Positions 44,976 to 58,000 are shown, numbered from the stretch's first letter. The stretch is DNA of 64,000 nt from Campanula takesimana (GCA_026119855.1 JAOWBW010000113.1:372001-436000), one strand, 5' to 3'. The notes: generated by a model from the letters alone, not told the origin. Numbers and translations are program-made.

Positions 44976-47221
44976 TTACTAAACTTCGCAAATAATTTCT
45001 CCCTCGCGAGAACGGATAAAACTGTCCTCAAATGTTGTTCATGCTCCTCTCGAGATTTCGAATAAACAAGAATGTCGTCGATGAAGACTACCACGAACGA
45101 ATCAAGATAGGGATGGAAAATCCCGTTCATCAAATCCATAAACACGGCCGGCGCGTTAGTCAACCCAAACGGCATAACCAAGAACTCATAATGACCGTAA
45201 CGAGTGCGAAAGGCAGTCTTCAGAATATCCTCCAATCGAACCTTCAACTAATGGTACCCACTCCTCAAATCAAGTTTAGAGAAAACCACGGACCCTTGAA
45301 GCTGATCAAACAAATCATCAATGTGCGGTAGAGGATACTTGTTCTTCACCGTAACCTGATTCAACTTCCGGTAATCTATACACAATCTCAACGAACCATC
45401 TTTCTTCCGCACGAACAAAACCGGTGCTCCCCACGGGGAAACACTAGGGCGGATAAACCCTCGATCAAGCAACTCTTGCAATTGAACCTTTAATTCCTTC
45501 AACTCTGCGGGAGCTAACCTATAAGGTGCTTTCGAAATTGGAGCCGTACCCGGCAAAAGATCTATACAAAACTCAATCTCACGATCGGGAGGCATATCAA
45601 ACTCGGTAGAGAAAACATCGGGAAATTCCCGAACTACCCGAACACTATCAAAACTAGGGGATTCCTTCCTAGTATCAAGAACACTATCCAAAAACCCCTC
45701 ACAACTACTATGCAATAATTTTCTCGCTTTCATAAAAGAAATTAAGTGAACCTTTCTACTCAGAGGACTAGCCTCAAACACAAATTTAGGCACATCGGGA
45801 ATAGAAAAAGTAACAGTTTTCTTACGGCAATCAACGGAAGCATGAAACTTGCTCAACCAATCCATACCCAAAATGACATCAAAGTCTTGGATAGGAAGAA
45901 CTACCAAATCCGCACAAAGGACTCGACCACAAATAACCACATCACAAGCACGAAAGACTCGATCGGAAATCAAGCATTCTCCTATAGGGGTCGACACCTC
46001 TAGCACGTATGGTAAAGACTCAAATGCAGCATTTAACAGAGAAGCAAATTGCACAGAAATGTATGAATGAGATGATCCTGGATCTACTAACGCTCGTGCG
46101 CTCACATTAGACACAGAAACAATACCTCCAATAACCGAAGGATCATCGGTCGCTTGTTGTTGATTCATGGCAAATATCTTTCCTTGAATTTTGGGCTTCC
46201 CAGCGGCATCCCTTTTCTGACCCTGATTAGTACCAACTCCTGACCCGGATGCTTGTACTCTACCTCTCGGGCAATCTTTTACAAAGTGACCCATTTGACC
46301 ACAATTGGTGCACCTTCCTTGCTTCTTCCAACAACGGTCTTCAGAATGACCTTCCCTTTGACAATACGAACAAAGCCTCCTAATTTGGCTCCCTTGGTTC
46401 CCGGAAGTGGTACCCGGGTTCCTTGGGATCGGTTGCCCTCGGAACTGAGATTGTCCCCCAAAGTTACCTCGGTTATCGGAACGGTGTTGTGGCTTGTTTT
46501 TCCCTCCCGGCTTGCTCGGGTTAGCTACCTCGGTCTTCCTTTTATGCTCCCCAATATCTTGCTCTATTAAGTAGGCTCGGTCCACCGCATCTTGGAAAGT
46601 CACAATCCGTTGAGCAATCAGTTGAGTACGGATGGAGGTCTTCAATCCCCGAATAAATCTCATAGCTTTTTGTTCCTCGGTCCTCACAAAATAGTCGCAA
46701 TACCGGGCTAATTCTATGAACTTAGCCGAGTATTGTGCTATAGACAACACACCTTTCTCTAGGTTGAGTAGCTCGATCTCCTTTCGGTTTTGATCAACAA
46801 CCGGAATGAAATGCTCCTTGAATTTGCGCACAAACAACTCCCACGCATACACCGTGTGAGTATCATCCCAAGTAGCTTTAACACCTTTCCACCAATGCTC
46901 GGCGGCTCCCACAAGCTTGTAAGCCGCAAACCGGACCTTGTCCTCATCCGAACACCCAAATACATCATAAATCTTCTCCATCGACTCAATCCACAACTCA
47001 GCCTTCCTTACATCGGGCTCCCCATTGAATTCAACCGGTTTCAACTTCAGAAATTGCTCCAATCCATAGCGGGGTGGTGCTTGTTCTACCCTCGGACCTT
47101 GGTCATGTATGGCCTTCATGGCCGCCTCGAACATGCCTTGAAACATAGCACGTGCTTCTTCCCTTGTATCATTCTGATTTGCATTACCGGTACTACCTTC
47201 ACCACTCCTTCTACGAACCAT
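44976..47221 (-). pseudogene. gag-pol: Inner Ty3 gag-pol, 5' part: gag, protease, most of RT
   Basis: The start chosen is the ATG at 47221 (MVRRRSGEG), which parallels the outer gag start (MVENEGEQ); another ATG lies three codons upstream. Counting residues from that upstream ATG: gag/capsid (about 50-230) with LEQFLKLKP and EHWWKG; two zinc knuckles CSYCQREGHSEDRC (287-300) and CTNCGQMGHFVKDC (307-320); protease D-P-G (383-385) and GMDWLSK; RT from about residue 560 with FVRKKDGSLRLCIDYRKLN. A TAG at 45248-45250 (GYH*, where the outer element has GYHQ) interrupts RT. The frame then continues through FIDDILVYS (about 45070-45088) to the insertion at 44975. Gag and pol share one frame, as in chromoviruses. 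Confidence 0.92.
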
Positions 47222-47328
47222 TGTAAACAAGTACCTGTATAAAACATCAACCGTTAATCACCCCGCACACTACTACCCACCTAGGTCATACTAATCCACC
47301 TAGACTTATACTTAGAGCTAATTCCATA

Positions 47329-47340
47329 GCTCTGATACCA
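47329..47340 (-). promoter_or_regulatory. Primer binding site of inner Ty3 element (tRNA-iMet)
   Basis: The minus strand reads TGGTATCAGAGC two bases inside the 5' LTR, the standard plant initiator tRNA-Met primer site. Confidence 0.92.
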
Positions 47341-47342
47341 AC

Positions 47343-49465
47343 TGTCGCGACCCCGGACCCCGCGGGCCCGAGACCGCGATCTGGACGTCGACTCTAAAAC
47401 CAAAACTGTGAAGTACCGAAGTTAAAAATTTCATTTGATACCAAAAGGTGATGATCCAAAGTGTTACAAAACCAAGTTTGATAAAAACCAATTACAACTA
47501 TCATAAACTTCCACAAGTTTATGCCCGACAAAATACCAATATACAATTCTTAATGACGTCATTGATTGGTACAACTATCCCAAAAGGTTACACATTTATA
47601 CAATGTAAACCAACCTATAACAACCTTCCCAAAAAGAATGGATCCACACTCGACGTCCTCTTTCTCGTAATCAGCGAGACTAATCCTTAGCACCTGGGGG
47701 GGGGGGGTTAAGGAAAAACAAAGATAAAAGAAAAGGGGGTGAGATGAATCTCAATAAGTTACTAATGCAACTACATGACATGCTATGATGCAAGAAGCAA
47801 TAAGCAATAATAAATATCACATAGCACATAGCATTTTTCACATAACAGATAGCAGCAGAAATAAACACATAACAAAGGATATAGCCAAGGTTTTCCAAAC
47901 CGGAACATCCAAATAAAGGATCGCTGCGCAGCTTCAATAATTAACAATCATCATCTTCATCATAGCATGAAAGCCGAAGAGAAAACCCCGGTACCGGAAC
48001 CAATAACCAAATGAAATGTCACAAGGGACGGGAGACATGCCACAAAGTCATGCTCCAAGTAAAGCTAAAATGCACACAAAGGAGCTAGCTCTTCTCACAT
48101 CCAAGGCCAATCTGGAGGAGGGTAATAATGGGGCAAAACAATGGTCAACATCACAATGGACTTGGCCGTGCCATCATAATATTTCGCATCGCCCAAACAC
48201 ACACAAAATACCAGCTGGACTTTCAAATAAATGCTAAGTAATAAATACTAGCTTAAATAAACAACTTAAGGTTCCAAAGTAGGGAACCAATCCAAATAAA
48301 TCACCACAAAGGTAAACCAATATAAACCGCACATCCAAGATGAACCACATTCCCAAAATGATACTTAATCAAATTCCATATCATATTTATTCACATAAGA
48401 ATCAATTCCACTTAATAAAGTGTTCCACGATGTTATCTTAAGTTAATTAGAAGAAGGAAACCTAACTAGGTAAGCCATTAGTCTTAAACCAAGCAAAAAG
48501 GTCAAAATCCTGGAACAGGGGGCGGGCGGGCGCCTGGCATGGGGCGAGCGCGCGCTTGAATGACCAGAAGGTCTGGCCATCAGGAAAGGGTATGTAGGCG
48601 GGCGCCTGGTCCAACTCAGGCGGGCGCCTGGTCTACGGGTGGGAGGGATTTCAGCAGCTGGGTTCTCCATTTCCAAACCCAAAACAACCCAAACTTCTTA
48701 CCATACTAAAAATCAACTAGAGTCAAGACTTCCATCAAGCTTACTAAGGTACCCAAACAACATTTAACCAAAAAGGGGACCTTAACAACACCATTTATCA
48801 ACCCAAAACCAAGAATCAAACCCAACATTCATAAAATCACCATTTTTTACCAAAACTCAAATAAATTCCAAATAAATTCTAAACTCAAACAAACTTCAAA
48901 TATAACACATTAATCACTATATAAACATGATATGAACAATTTAGCATAAAAATGGGGGAAAAGCAACTTACTTGAATTTTCTCAAAGTTGATGGATTTCA
49001 AATATTTTTGATCCTACGCGATCCTATCGACGATCTAAACACATTTCACGTTTTAAGAAATGAGAAATAACTAGAAGAAGATGAAGGAAATGAAGAGAGA
49101 AGTAAAGGAAGAAAACTTACCCAAAACCAAGAGAGAGGGAGAGAGATGGCTGGGAAATGGGATGGAGAGAGTGAGGGAGAAGGTGAGGGAGGTGAGGGGG
49201 AGTAGGGAAATTATTCAAAAACTTACACTTAGGCCCCCTCTCTCACACTACACACACATACTACTCCCTACTAACAATTAAGACCCAACAATACCACATT
49301 AACCCAAATGACTCAATTAAAATGCTAGGCATAAATTATTATAACACATAAATTGCACACATAAATATTTAAATAAATAATAATTTAAATAAATAAACAA
49401 GCAAATAAATAAATAAATAATTATTTATTACTAATAAAATAGAGTCTAGATTTCGGGTCGTGACA
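47343..49465 (-). repeat. 5' LTR of inner Ty3 element
   Basis: 2123 bp, TG...CA ends. The palindromic cluster is at about 48521-48645 and a G-run of 11 near 47697. It is followed at right by the target duplication cacgt. Confidence 0.93.
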
Positions 49466-50585
49466 CACGTGCTCTCAAACTTGACATAGAAATTATACCT
49501 CCTATCACGGTGGAAGCATCCGAAGCTTGTTGCTGAGTAATAGCGAAAACACGACCCTGAACTTTAGGTTTTCCTGAAGCATCTCTTTTCTGACCCTGAG
49601 ACGATCCAACACCACTCCCCGATGGCTGACCCCTCGATCTAGGGCAATCTATTTGAAAATGGCCAAGTTGTCCACAGTTTAAACACTTCCCCTGTTTCTT
49701 CCAACACCTCTCTTCACTATGCCCTTCTCTCTGACAATAATTACATACCCTCTTATTCTGATTCCCGGAGATATTACCTTGATTTCTGACAATAGGTTGT
49801 CCTTGCGGTTGCCCTTTAAATGGTGTTGATATTCCTTATCCTCCACGATTATCACTACGCTGTTGTTGTGGTCTACCTTGTCTTCCCACACCTACCAATT
49901 CCACTTTCCTCTTATGTTCTTCAATATCGTGCTCCACTTGATAGGCTCGATCAACTGCATCTTGAAACTCTTGTAGTTTGTGGGACACTAATTGAGTTCG
50001 GATCACAGTTTTTAATCCTTTCACAAATCTCGTTGCCTTCCTCTCCTCAGTTGCAACTAAGTGAGTACAATACCTGGATAACTCCGTGAATTTAGCTGCA
50101 TACTGAGCCACCGACATCGTATTTTGTTCCAAGCTAAGGAATTCCACTTCTTTCCTGTCTTGATCCACCCTCGGAATGAAATGCTCCTTGAACTTCCTCA
50201 AAAGAAATTCCCAAGTATAGGGTACATGCGCCTCATCCCAACTAGCTTTCAGTGTTCTCCACCAATATTCTGCAGCTCCAATCAACTTATAAGTAGCAAA
50301 CCTGACCCATTCCTCTTCAGAACATCCCAAGACATCAAATATCTTTTCCATGGACTAAATCCATCTATCAACCTTGGTCACATCCGGTTCCCCATCATAA
50401 CCCATTGGTTTCATCTTTAAAAACTGCTCAAGTCCATACTTCGGAGGTGCATGTTCTCCTCCTTGCCTCTGATCATGTATAGTTTTCATAGCTGCCTCGA
50501 ACATTCCTTGGAACATAGCTCGAGCCTCTTCCCTTACATTACCCTGGCCTGCAGTACCAAACTGCTCACCCTCATTTTCAACCAT
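49466..50585 (-). pseudogene. gag: Outer Ty3 gag
   Basis: It starts at the ATG 50585 (MVENEGEQFG) and aligns with the inner gag throughout: EEARAMFQGMFEAAMK, YGLEQFLKMKP, EYWWRTLKASWD, then two zinc knuckles (CNYCQREGHSEERC and CLNCGQLGHFQIDC). Two in-frame stops break it: TAG after DRWI (about 50352-50354) and TAA after SDNRGG (49836). It ends at the inner element insertion, in the linker just before the protease D-P-G. Confidence 0.88.
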
Positions 50586-50681
50586 TTTTACTGAGTACCT
50601 GCATAAAACACTCAACGTTACTCACTCCATACTTAACTACCCTCCTAGGTCACTTTGTCATTCTAGACCATCTACAACCTA

Positions 50682-50693
50682 GCTCTGATACCA
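50682..50693 (-). promoter_or_regulatory. Primer binding site of outer Ty3 element (tRNA-iMet)
   Basis: The minus strand reads TGGTATCAGAGC two bases inside the LTR, identical to the inner element. Confidence 0.92.
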
Positions 50694-50695
50694 AC

Positions 50696-52960
50696 TGTCG
50701 TGCCCCGACCTGTGGTCCTACTTGGCCCCACGCTCGGGACACGCACGGAAGACGTCATAAAACATTTTAGGAAATTTTTTCGAAATATCCTTTTATAAAA
50801 AGTCTCATTTAACCAACCACGTTTACTAGAACTTGACTTCAAGTCATACAAACCAACATTCTCAAACTAAGTACTTAACTACAACTACCAACTTTACTTA
50901 CTATTTACAAATCACCAACATAAACCAAAAAGAGGTGATACAACGATCAAGTCACGGGTACACTACCAAAAAGGTTTTACATTTACATAATGTATCCTTT
51001 ACACAACACTTCCCAAAATGTCTTACCCAAAATTTCCTCCTCAATGTCCTCCCTGTGATGTGACCTATCCCCTGGGCTCCTTCTTATCTAAAACGGTAAA
51101 CAAATAAGGGGTGAGAATAAATCTCAGTAAGTTACTAAAATGTAACTACATTACATGCTGATATGATAAACATAAAGTAACAATGTCACCAAATAATCAT
51201 ATAGCATATAACACATAATATGAGAGGCTCCCTATCGCCAACCGTCCCATACCGGTTGGAAATAACGACCAACTCATCATACAACACATAAAGCGGAAAT
51301 AAACACTCATACGTGGATACTGAGCCAAGGTTCTCGAACTAAAACAATAACCATCTGAGAGGCTTCAACTGAGCAGCACCGAAGGGCTGAAACAGGTTCC
51401 GGAACCAAACAATCACAACAACAACAACGGGGAAAATGACACAGAGTCATAACCCAAAGTACCCAACCTTTGGCCTAAGGAAGGGGTTTAAAAATGGGAA
51501 ACCAATGGTAGAAGCCTTACAATGAACTTGGCTCGTGTGCCATTCTAATCCCTACCATTGCCCGAACTCACACAAAAAGTACCAGCTGAACTTTAAACAC
51601 AAGCGTAGCAAAGAATACTTGCTTAAACAACAACCGGGGTATGATTCCAAAGTAGGGAACCACACAAGCTCATCATAAAGAGGCAAACACGTATTCATAA
51701 TAGAATCCATGACATTGACATTAAGTCACCACACAATCAATCCAAACGATCACATCAATTCAAACTTGATCACAAAAGACCAACTCTACCATAATGAACC
51801 ATTAATACTCTTTTTGGTACTAAACACCTACTGGATTTCCGTACTGTAAAAATCAGAACCCAACTAAAAAACCAACCCATCGTGTAGTACTCGAGAAGAG
51901 CTTTCCAACGATAGTTTACACGACCAAAACGGAGTCCGGATGAAGAAGTTATGGCCTCCGGAAGATTGCACGTAAAATGTACAAGTGCAGAATTTGGCCT
52001 TTACACGACTCGTGTAACCTTACACGCCTCGTGTAACAATTTCAACACAAGTCGTGTATCAGTACACGACTCGTGTAAAAATTCTCCCTTTCAGAATTTT
52101 TCCTCTACACGACTCATGTAACCTTACACGAGTCGTGTAATCAAGCCTGGAGTAAAATTTTGGCTATTTAGATATACTCCCTTCATCTCACCGTCCCAAA
52201 AGTACTAACACTTATAACATCAACATTTGTAACTTCATTAAACTTCACTAGAGCTGCAAAATCAGCTTCAAACAACTCTAACACCCAACTAGACTCAATT
52301 CACATACTACTCCCTTTGCCCCAAAATTACAAGTATCACAAAAAACATTCAAACATGATTTTTCAACACATATAGTATATATAACATATATATGACAAAT
52401 TTAACATTTAAAGGGGAATTAGTAACTTACCTATTTTCCGGAAAAGTATCGAGAAAATATTATTTGATCGGTTAGAAATGGCCTACTCAATACCCTGAAC
52501 ATTTTGGTATAATTAGATTTGAAAATAGAGCAGTAAATAAAAAAAAAGAAAATCAAAATGAATAAAATGTTCCTCACCTTCTTCCATGGAATCCTCAGAG
52601 AAGAATTTTGGGAAAGTTTGTAAAGAAATGGTGAGGTGCGCAGGGGAGGGAGGGAGGGAGATGAGATAACCATGTAAAGATTTTACCCATTTCTTTAATT
52701 AAATCACTAACGTTTCATTTTCAACACTTAAACCCTTAAAGTTTTAAATTTCACTAAAGATCCTAAGATTCAACTAACACAATTAACTCCCTTAACAAAG
52801 ATTACTCCTAACACTTTAACTAACACATATAATCAATTAAGATGTGCAAATTATGAAATATGATGCAACACATAAAATGCACATATAAGTTCAAATTAAA
52901 AATTCTCAAAATATAAAATAAAATATAAAATAAATAGGGACTGGTTTTGGGGTCGTTACA
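50696..52960 (-). repeat. 5' LTR of outer Ty3 element
   Basis: 2265 bp, TGTCGTGCCCC...GGTCGTTACA. At about 52001-52142 it carries six TTACACGACTCGTGTAA-like palindromes. It is followed by gttcg and a satellite core at the same phase as the right flank of the solo LTR. Confidence 0.93.
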
Positions 52961-53772
52961 GTTCGTCTTGCTCCCACGTTCGATTTGATATACGGTGCGT
53001 TCCGTGGTTGATACGGAGTCAAAAGTTACGACCGTTTCCGCGCACGCGCTCAAATGACTTCAAAAGCATCAACGCCTTCCGTCCGCATCTATTACTAACT
53101 TTTCACTATATATTGATCATAATTCATGTTTTTTCACTAAATAAAAACATATCAAAAACTATCATATAAAAATCAATATACATGCAAAGTTGACTACTTG
53201 TCCCAAATTAAGGATGATGACATATTTGACTTTATTTAACAAACTTTCCTATTTTTGAGGAGCATATGGGCCTCATTCTAAAATTAGAAAGATTATCTTG
53301 TTTTTATATTAGTATAGATGTGGATTCCTACCAAGCTTGTACAATAAGCTAAAAGTTGGAAGACAATTTTACCCTTCATTGTTATAAAAGTTACCATTTT
53401 CTTGTTATTATATTACCATATATTACTCTAAATATAGATGTGTGATTTTTTCAATATATTTTGTTCAAACTTCAATTTTTCACATAAATAAAAAATTAAA
53501 AATTATCATACACAAAATAAATTTACATGAAAATTTGACTACTTCTACCAAATTAACGTTGATGACTTTTGTTCATCTCGCTCCGACGTTCGATTTGATA
53601 TGCGGTGCGTTCCGTGGTTGATACGGAGTCAAAAGTTACGACCGTTTCCGCGCACGCGCTCAAATGACTTCAAAAGCATCAACGCCTTCCGTCCCCATCA
53701 ATTACTAATTTTTCACTATATATTGATTATAATTCATTTTTTTTCACTAAATAAAAATATATTAAAAAGTAT
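52961..53772 (-). repeat. 610-bp satellite array, segment 3
   Basis: About 1.3 units in the original orientation between the outer LTR and an orientation switch at 53772/53773. Confidence 0.92.
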
Positions 53773-54552
53773 CTATACTAATATAAAAACAAGATAATCT
53801 TTTCAATTTTAGAATGAGACCTATATGATCCTCCAAAATAGGAAAGTTTGGTAAATAAAGTCAAATATGTCATCATCCTTAATTTGGTACAAGAAGTCAA
53901 CTTTACATGTGTATTGATTTTTATATGATACTTTTTAATATGTTTTTATTTAGTGAAAAAACATGAATTATGAACAATATATAGTGAAAAATTAGTAATT
54001 AATGCGGACGGAAGGCGTTGATGCTTTTGAAGTCATTTGAGCGCGTGCACGGAAACGGTCGTAACTTTTGACTCCTTATCAACCACGGAACGCACCGCAT
54101 ATCAAATCGAACGTCGGAGCGAGACGAACAAAAGTCATCAACGTTAATTTGGTAGAAGTAGTCAAATTTTCATGTAAATTTATTTTGTGTGTGATAATTT
54201 TTAATTTTTTAATTATGTTAAAAATTGAAGTTTGAACAATATATATTAAAAAAAAATCACATATCTATATTTAGAGTAATCTATGGTAATATAATAACAA
54301 GAAAGTGGTAAATTAAATAACAATGAAGGGTAAAATTGTCTTCCAACTTTTAGCTTATTGTACAAGCTTGGTAGGAATCCACATCTATGCTAATATAAAA
54401 ACAAGATAATCTTTCCAATTTTAGAATGAGGCCCATATGCTCCTCAAAAATAAGAAAGTTTGGTAAATAAAGTCAAATATGTCATCATCCTTAGTTTGGG
54501 ACAAGAAGTCAACTTTGCATGTATATTGATTTTTATATTATACTTTTTAATA
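53773..54552 (+). repeat. Inverted satellite segment
   Basis: About 780 bp of satellite in the opposite orientation, starting exactly at the Helitron terminus (TCTATACTAATATAAAAAC on the plus strand). Its variants (ctatgctaat, ccttagtttggg, ttaaataacaatg, gactccttatcaacc) are the complements of those in the unit at about 55613-56392, so it is an inverted copy of that type of unit. Confidence 0.88.
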
Positions 54553-55013
54553 TGAGCGCCTGAGTGATGCGAACATACCCCAGAAATTTGACGACGATCC
54601 AACGGTTAATGAAGCGGGAATTTGATTTTTAATATAGCGAATTTTTGGAGATTTTCGCCAGTTTTCGCCGCCGGCCATTTCTCCCTCTCCGGCAATTATT
54701 TGGAAGATCCCAACGATCATCATGTGCGCCTAGGGGATGCGACCAAAGCCCAGAAGTTTCACGACGATCCAACGGTTAACGGAGTCGGAATTCGATTTTT
54801 ACATATGCGATTTGGTTTTGATGGAGATAACAAAAGTTAGTTATAAATTAATGCTCGTTAAAAAAATAACGTGTGTTAAAAAAAGTTAACGACTGAATAG
54901 TAAATTGGTTAATTTTGCTAATAAAACTATAGTACGCATCATACATTTGTTGTTTCAATAGTACGAGTGTCAAATTGATGTTGGGGCCATAGTACGAGGG
55001 GCGGAAAAGTAGT
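54553..55013. other. Non-satellite insertion at the inversion breakpoint, with internal duplication
   Basis: About 460 bp of unrelated DNA. Two copies of a motif about 168 bp apart ('gacgatccaacggttaa' at about 54590 and 54758, each preceded by 'gcgcct.ag.gatgcga.c' and followed by 'gg.att.gatttttaa/aca') flank a GC-rich stretch 'cgccagttttcgccgccggc'. A 72-residue open frame (54622-54840) has no recognised similarity. The satellite resumes at about 55014. Confidence 0.65.
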
Positions 55014-58000
55014 TTACTCAAAAATCAATATACATGCAAAGTTGACTTCTTGTCCCAAATTAAGGATGATGACATATTTGACTTTATTTATCAAACTTTC
55101 CTATTTTTGAGGAGCATATGGGCCTCATTCTAAAATTGGAAAGATTATCTTGTTTTTATATTAGTATAGATGTGGATTCCTACCAAGCTTGTACAATAAG
55201 CTAAAAGTTGGAAGACAATTTTACCCTTCATTGTTATAAAAGTTACCATTTTCTTGTTATTATATTACCATAGATTACTCTAAATATAGATGTGTGATTT
55301 TTTCAATATATTTTGTTCAAACTTCAATTTTTCACATAAATAAAAAATTAAAAATTATCATACACAAAATAAATTTACATGAAAATTTGACTACTTCTAC
55401 CAAATTAACGTTGATGACTTTTGTTCGTCTCGCTCCGACGTTCGATTTGATATGCGGTGCGTTCCGTGGTTGATACGGAGTCAAAAGTTACGACCGTTTC
55501 CGCGCACGCGCTCAAATGACTTCAAAAGCATCAAAGCCTTCCGTCCGCATCAATTACTAATTTTTCACTATATATTGATTATAATTCATTTTTTTTCACT
55601 AAATAAAAACATATTAAAAAGTATAATATAAAAATCAATATACATGCAAAGTTGACTTCTTGTCCCAAACTAAGGATGATGACATATTTGACTTTATTTA
55701 CCAAACTTTCCGATTTTTGAGGAGCATATGGGCCTCATTCTAAAATTGGAAAGATTATCTTGTTTTTATATTAGCATAGATGTGGATTCCTACCAAGCTT
55801 GTACAATAAGCTAAAAGTTGGAAGACAATTTTACCCTTCATTGTTATTTAATTTACCACTTTCTTGTTATTATATTACCATAGATTACTCTAAATATAGA
55901 TATGTGATTTTTTTTTAATATATATTGTTCAAACTTCAATTTTTAACATAATTAAAAAATTAAAAATTATCACACACAAAATAAATTTACATGAAAATTT
56001 GACTACTTCTACCAAATTAACGTTGATGACTTTTGTTCGTCTCGCTCCGACGTTCGATTTGATATGCGGTGCGTTCCGTGGTTGATAAGGAGTCAAAAGT
56101 TACGACCGTTTCCGTGCACGCGCTCAAATGACTTCAAAAGCATCAACGCCTTCCGTCCGCATTAATTACTAATTTTTCACTATATATTGTTCATAATTCA
56201 TGTTTTTTCACTAAATAAAAACATATTAAAAAGTATCATATAAAAATCAATACACATGTAAAGTTGACTTCTTGTACCAAATTAAGGATGATGACATATT
56301 TGACTTTATTTACCAAACTTTCCTATTTTGGAGGATCATATTGGTCTCATTCTAAAATTGAAAAGATCATCTTGTTTTTATATTAGTATAGATGTGGATT
56401 CTTACCAAACTTGTAAAATAAGCTAAAAGTTGGAAGACAATTTTACCCTTCATTGTTATAAAATTTACCACTTTCTTGTTATTATATTACCATAGATAAC
56501 TCTAAATATAGATGTGTGATTTTTCAATATATATTGTTCAAACTTCAATTTTTCACATAATTAAAAAATTAAAAATTATCATACACAAAATAAATTTACA
56601 TGAAAATCTGACTACTTCTACAAAATTAACGTTGATGACTTTTGTTCGTCTCGCTCCGACGTTCGATTTGATATGCGGTGCGTTCCGTGGTTGATACGGA
56701 GTCAAAAGTTACGACCGTTTCCGCGCACGCGCTCAAATGACTTCAAAAGCATCAACGCCTTACGTCCGCATCAATTACTAATTTTTCACTATATATTGAT
56801 TATAATTCATGTTTTTTCACTAAATAAAAACATATTAAAAAGTATCATATAAAAATCAATATACATGCAAAGTTGACTTCTTGTCCCAAATTAAGGATGA
56901 TGACATATTTGACTTTATTTACCAAACTTTTCTATTTTTGAGGAGCATATGGGCCTCATTCTAAAATTGGAAAGATTATCTTGTTTTTATATTAGTATAG
57001 ATGTGGATTCCTACCAAACTTGTACAATAAGCTAAAAGTTGGAAGAAAATTTTACCCTTCATTGTTATAAAAGTTACCATTTTCTTGTTATTATATTACC
57101 AAAGATTACTCTAAATATAGATGTGTGATTTTTTCAATATATTTTGTTCAAATTTCAATTTTTCACATAATTAAAAAATTAAAAATTATCATGCACAAAA
57201 TAAATTTACATTAAAATTTGACTACTTCTACCAAATTAACGTTGATGACTTTTGTTCGTCTCGCTCCGACGTTCGATTTGATATGCGGTGCGTTCCTTGG
57301 TTGATACGGAGTCAAAATTTACGACCGTTTCCGCGCACGCGCTCGAATGACTTCAAAAGCATCAACGCCTTCCGTCCGCATCAATTACTAATTTCTCACT
57401 ATATATTGATTATAATTCATTTTTTTTCACTAAATAAAAACATATTAAAAAGTATCATATAAAAATCAATATACATGCAAAGTTGACTTCTTGTCCCAAA
57501 CTAAGGATGATGACATATTTGACTTTATTTACCAAACTTTCCTATTTTTGAGGAGCATATGGGCCTCATTCTAAAATTGGAAAGATTATCTTGTTTTTAT
57601 ATTAGTATAGATGTGGATTCCTACCAAGCTTGTACAATAAGCTAAAAGTTGGAAGACAATTTTACCCTTCATTGTTATAAAAGTTACCATTTTCTTGTTA
57701 TTATATTACCATAGATTACTCTAAATATAGATGTGTGATTTTTCAATATATTTTGTTCAAACTTCAATTTTTCACATAAATAAAAAATTAAAAATTATCA
57801 TACACAAAATAAATTTACATGAAAATTTGACTACTTCTACCAAATTAACGTTGATGACTTTTGTTCGTCTCGCTCCGACGTTCGATTTGATATGCGGTGC
57901 GTTCCGTGGTTGATACGGAGTCAAAAGTTACGACCGTTTCCGCGCACGCGCTCAAATGACTTCAAAAGCATCAAAGCCTTCCGTCCGCATCAATTACTAA

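Larger units (their letters stand above)
26947..49465 (-). mobile_element. Inner Ty3 (Tekay-like chromovirus) retrotransposon, complete but interrupted
   Basis: Complete minus-strand structure: 5' LTR 47343-49465, PBS 47329-47340, gag-pol 47221-44976 and 31336-29117, polypurine tract by 29068, 3' LTR 26947-29067. The 5-bp target duplication is cacgt. It sits in the gag/protease junction of the outer element. A third element (31337-44975, TSD ttact) splits the RT domain. About 12-15 LTR differences over 2.1 kb counted by eye make it younger than the outer element. Confidence 0.93.
24117..52960 (-). mobile_element. Outer Ty3 (Tekay-like chromovirus) retrotransposon, 3'-truncated, interrupted by nested elements
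   Basis: On the minus strand: 5' LTR 50696-52960, PBS 50682-50693, gag 50585-49466, insertion of the inner element (26947-49465), then protease-RT-RNase H-integrase 26946-24117. The pol reading breaks at about 24117 straight into satellite, so the integrase C-terminus, polypurine tract and 3' LTR are missing. The target site of the inner element (cacgt) is duplicated at 26942-26946 and 49466-49470. In-frame stops in gag and pol mean it is dead. Confidence 0.9.

Noticed and set aside
54622..54840. 72-residue frame in the 54553-55013 insertion as a gene
   Set aside because: Short, no start context or family match, and it spans the internal duplication of a repeat.
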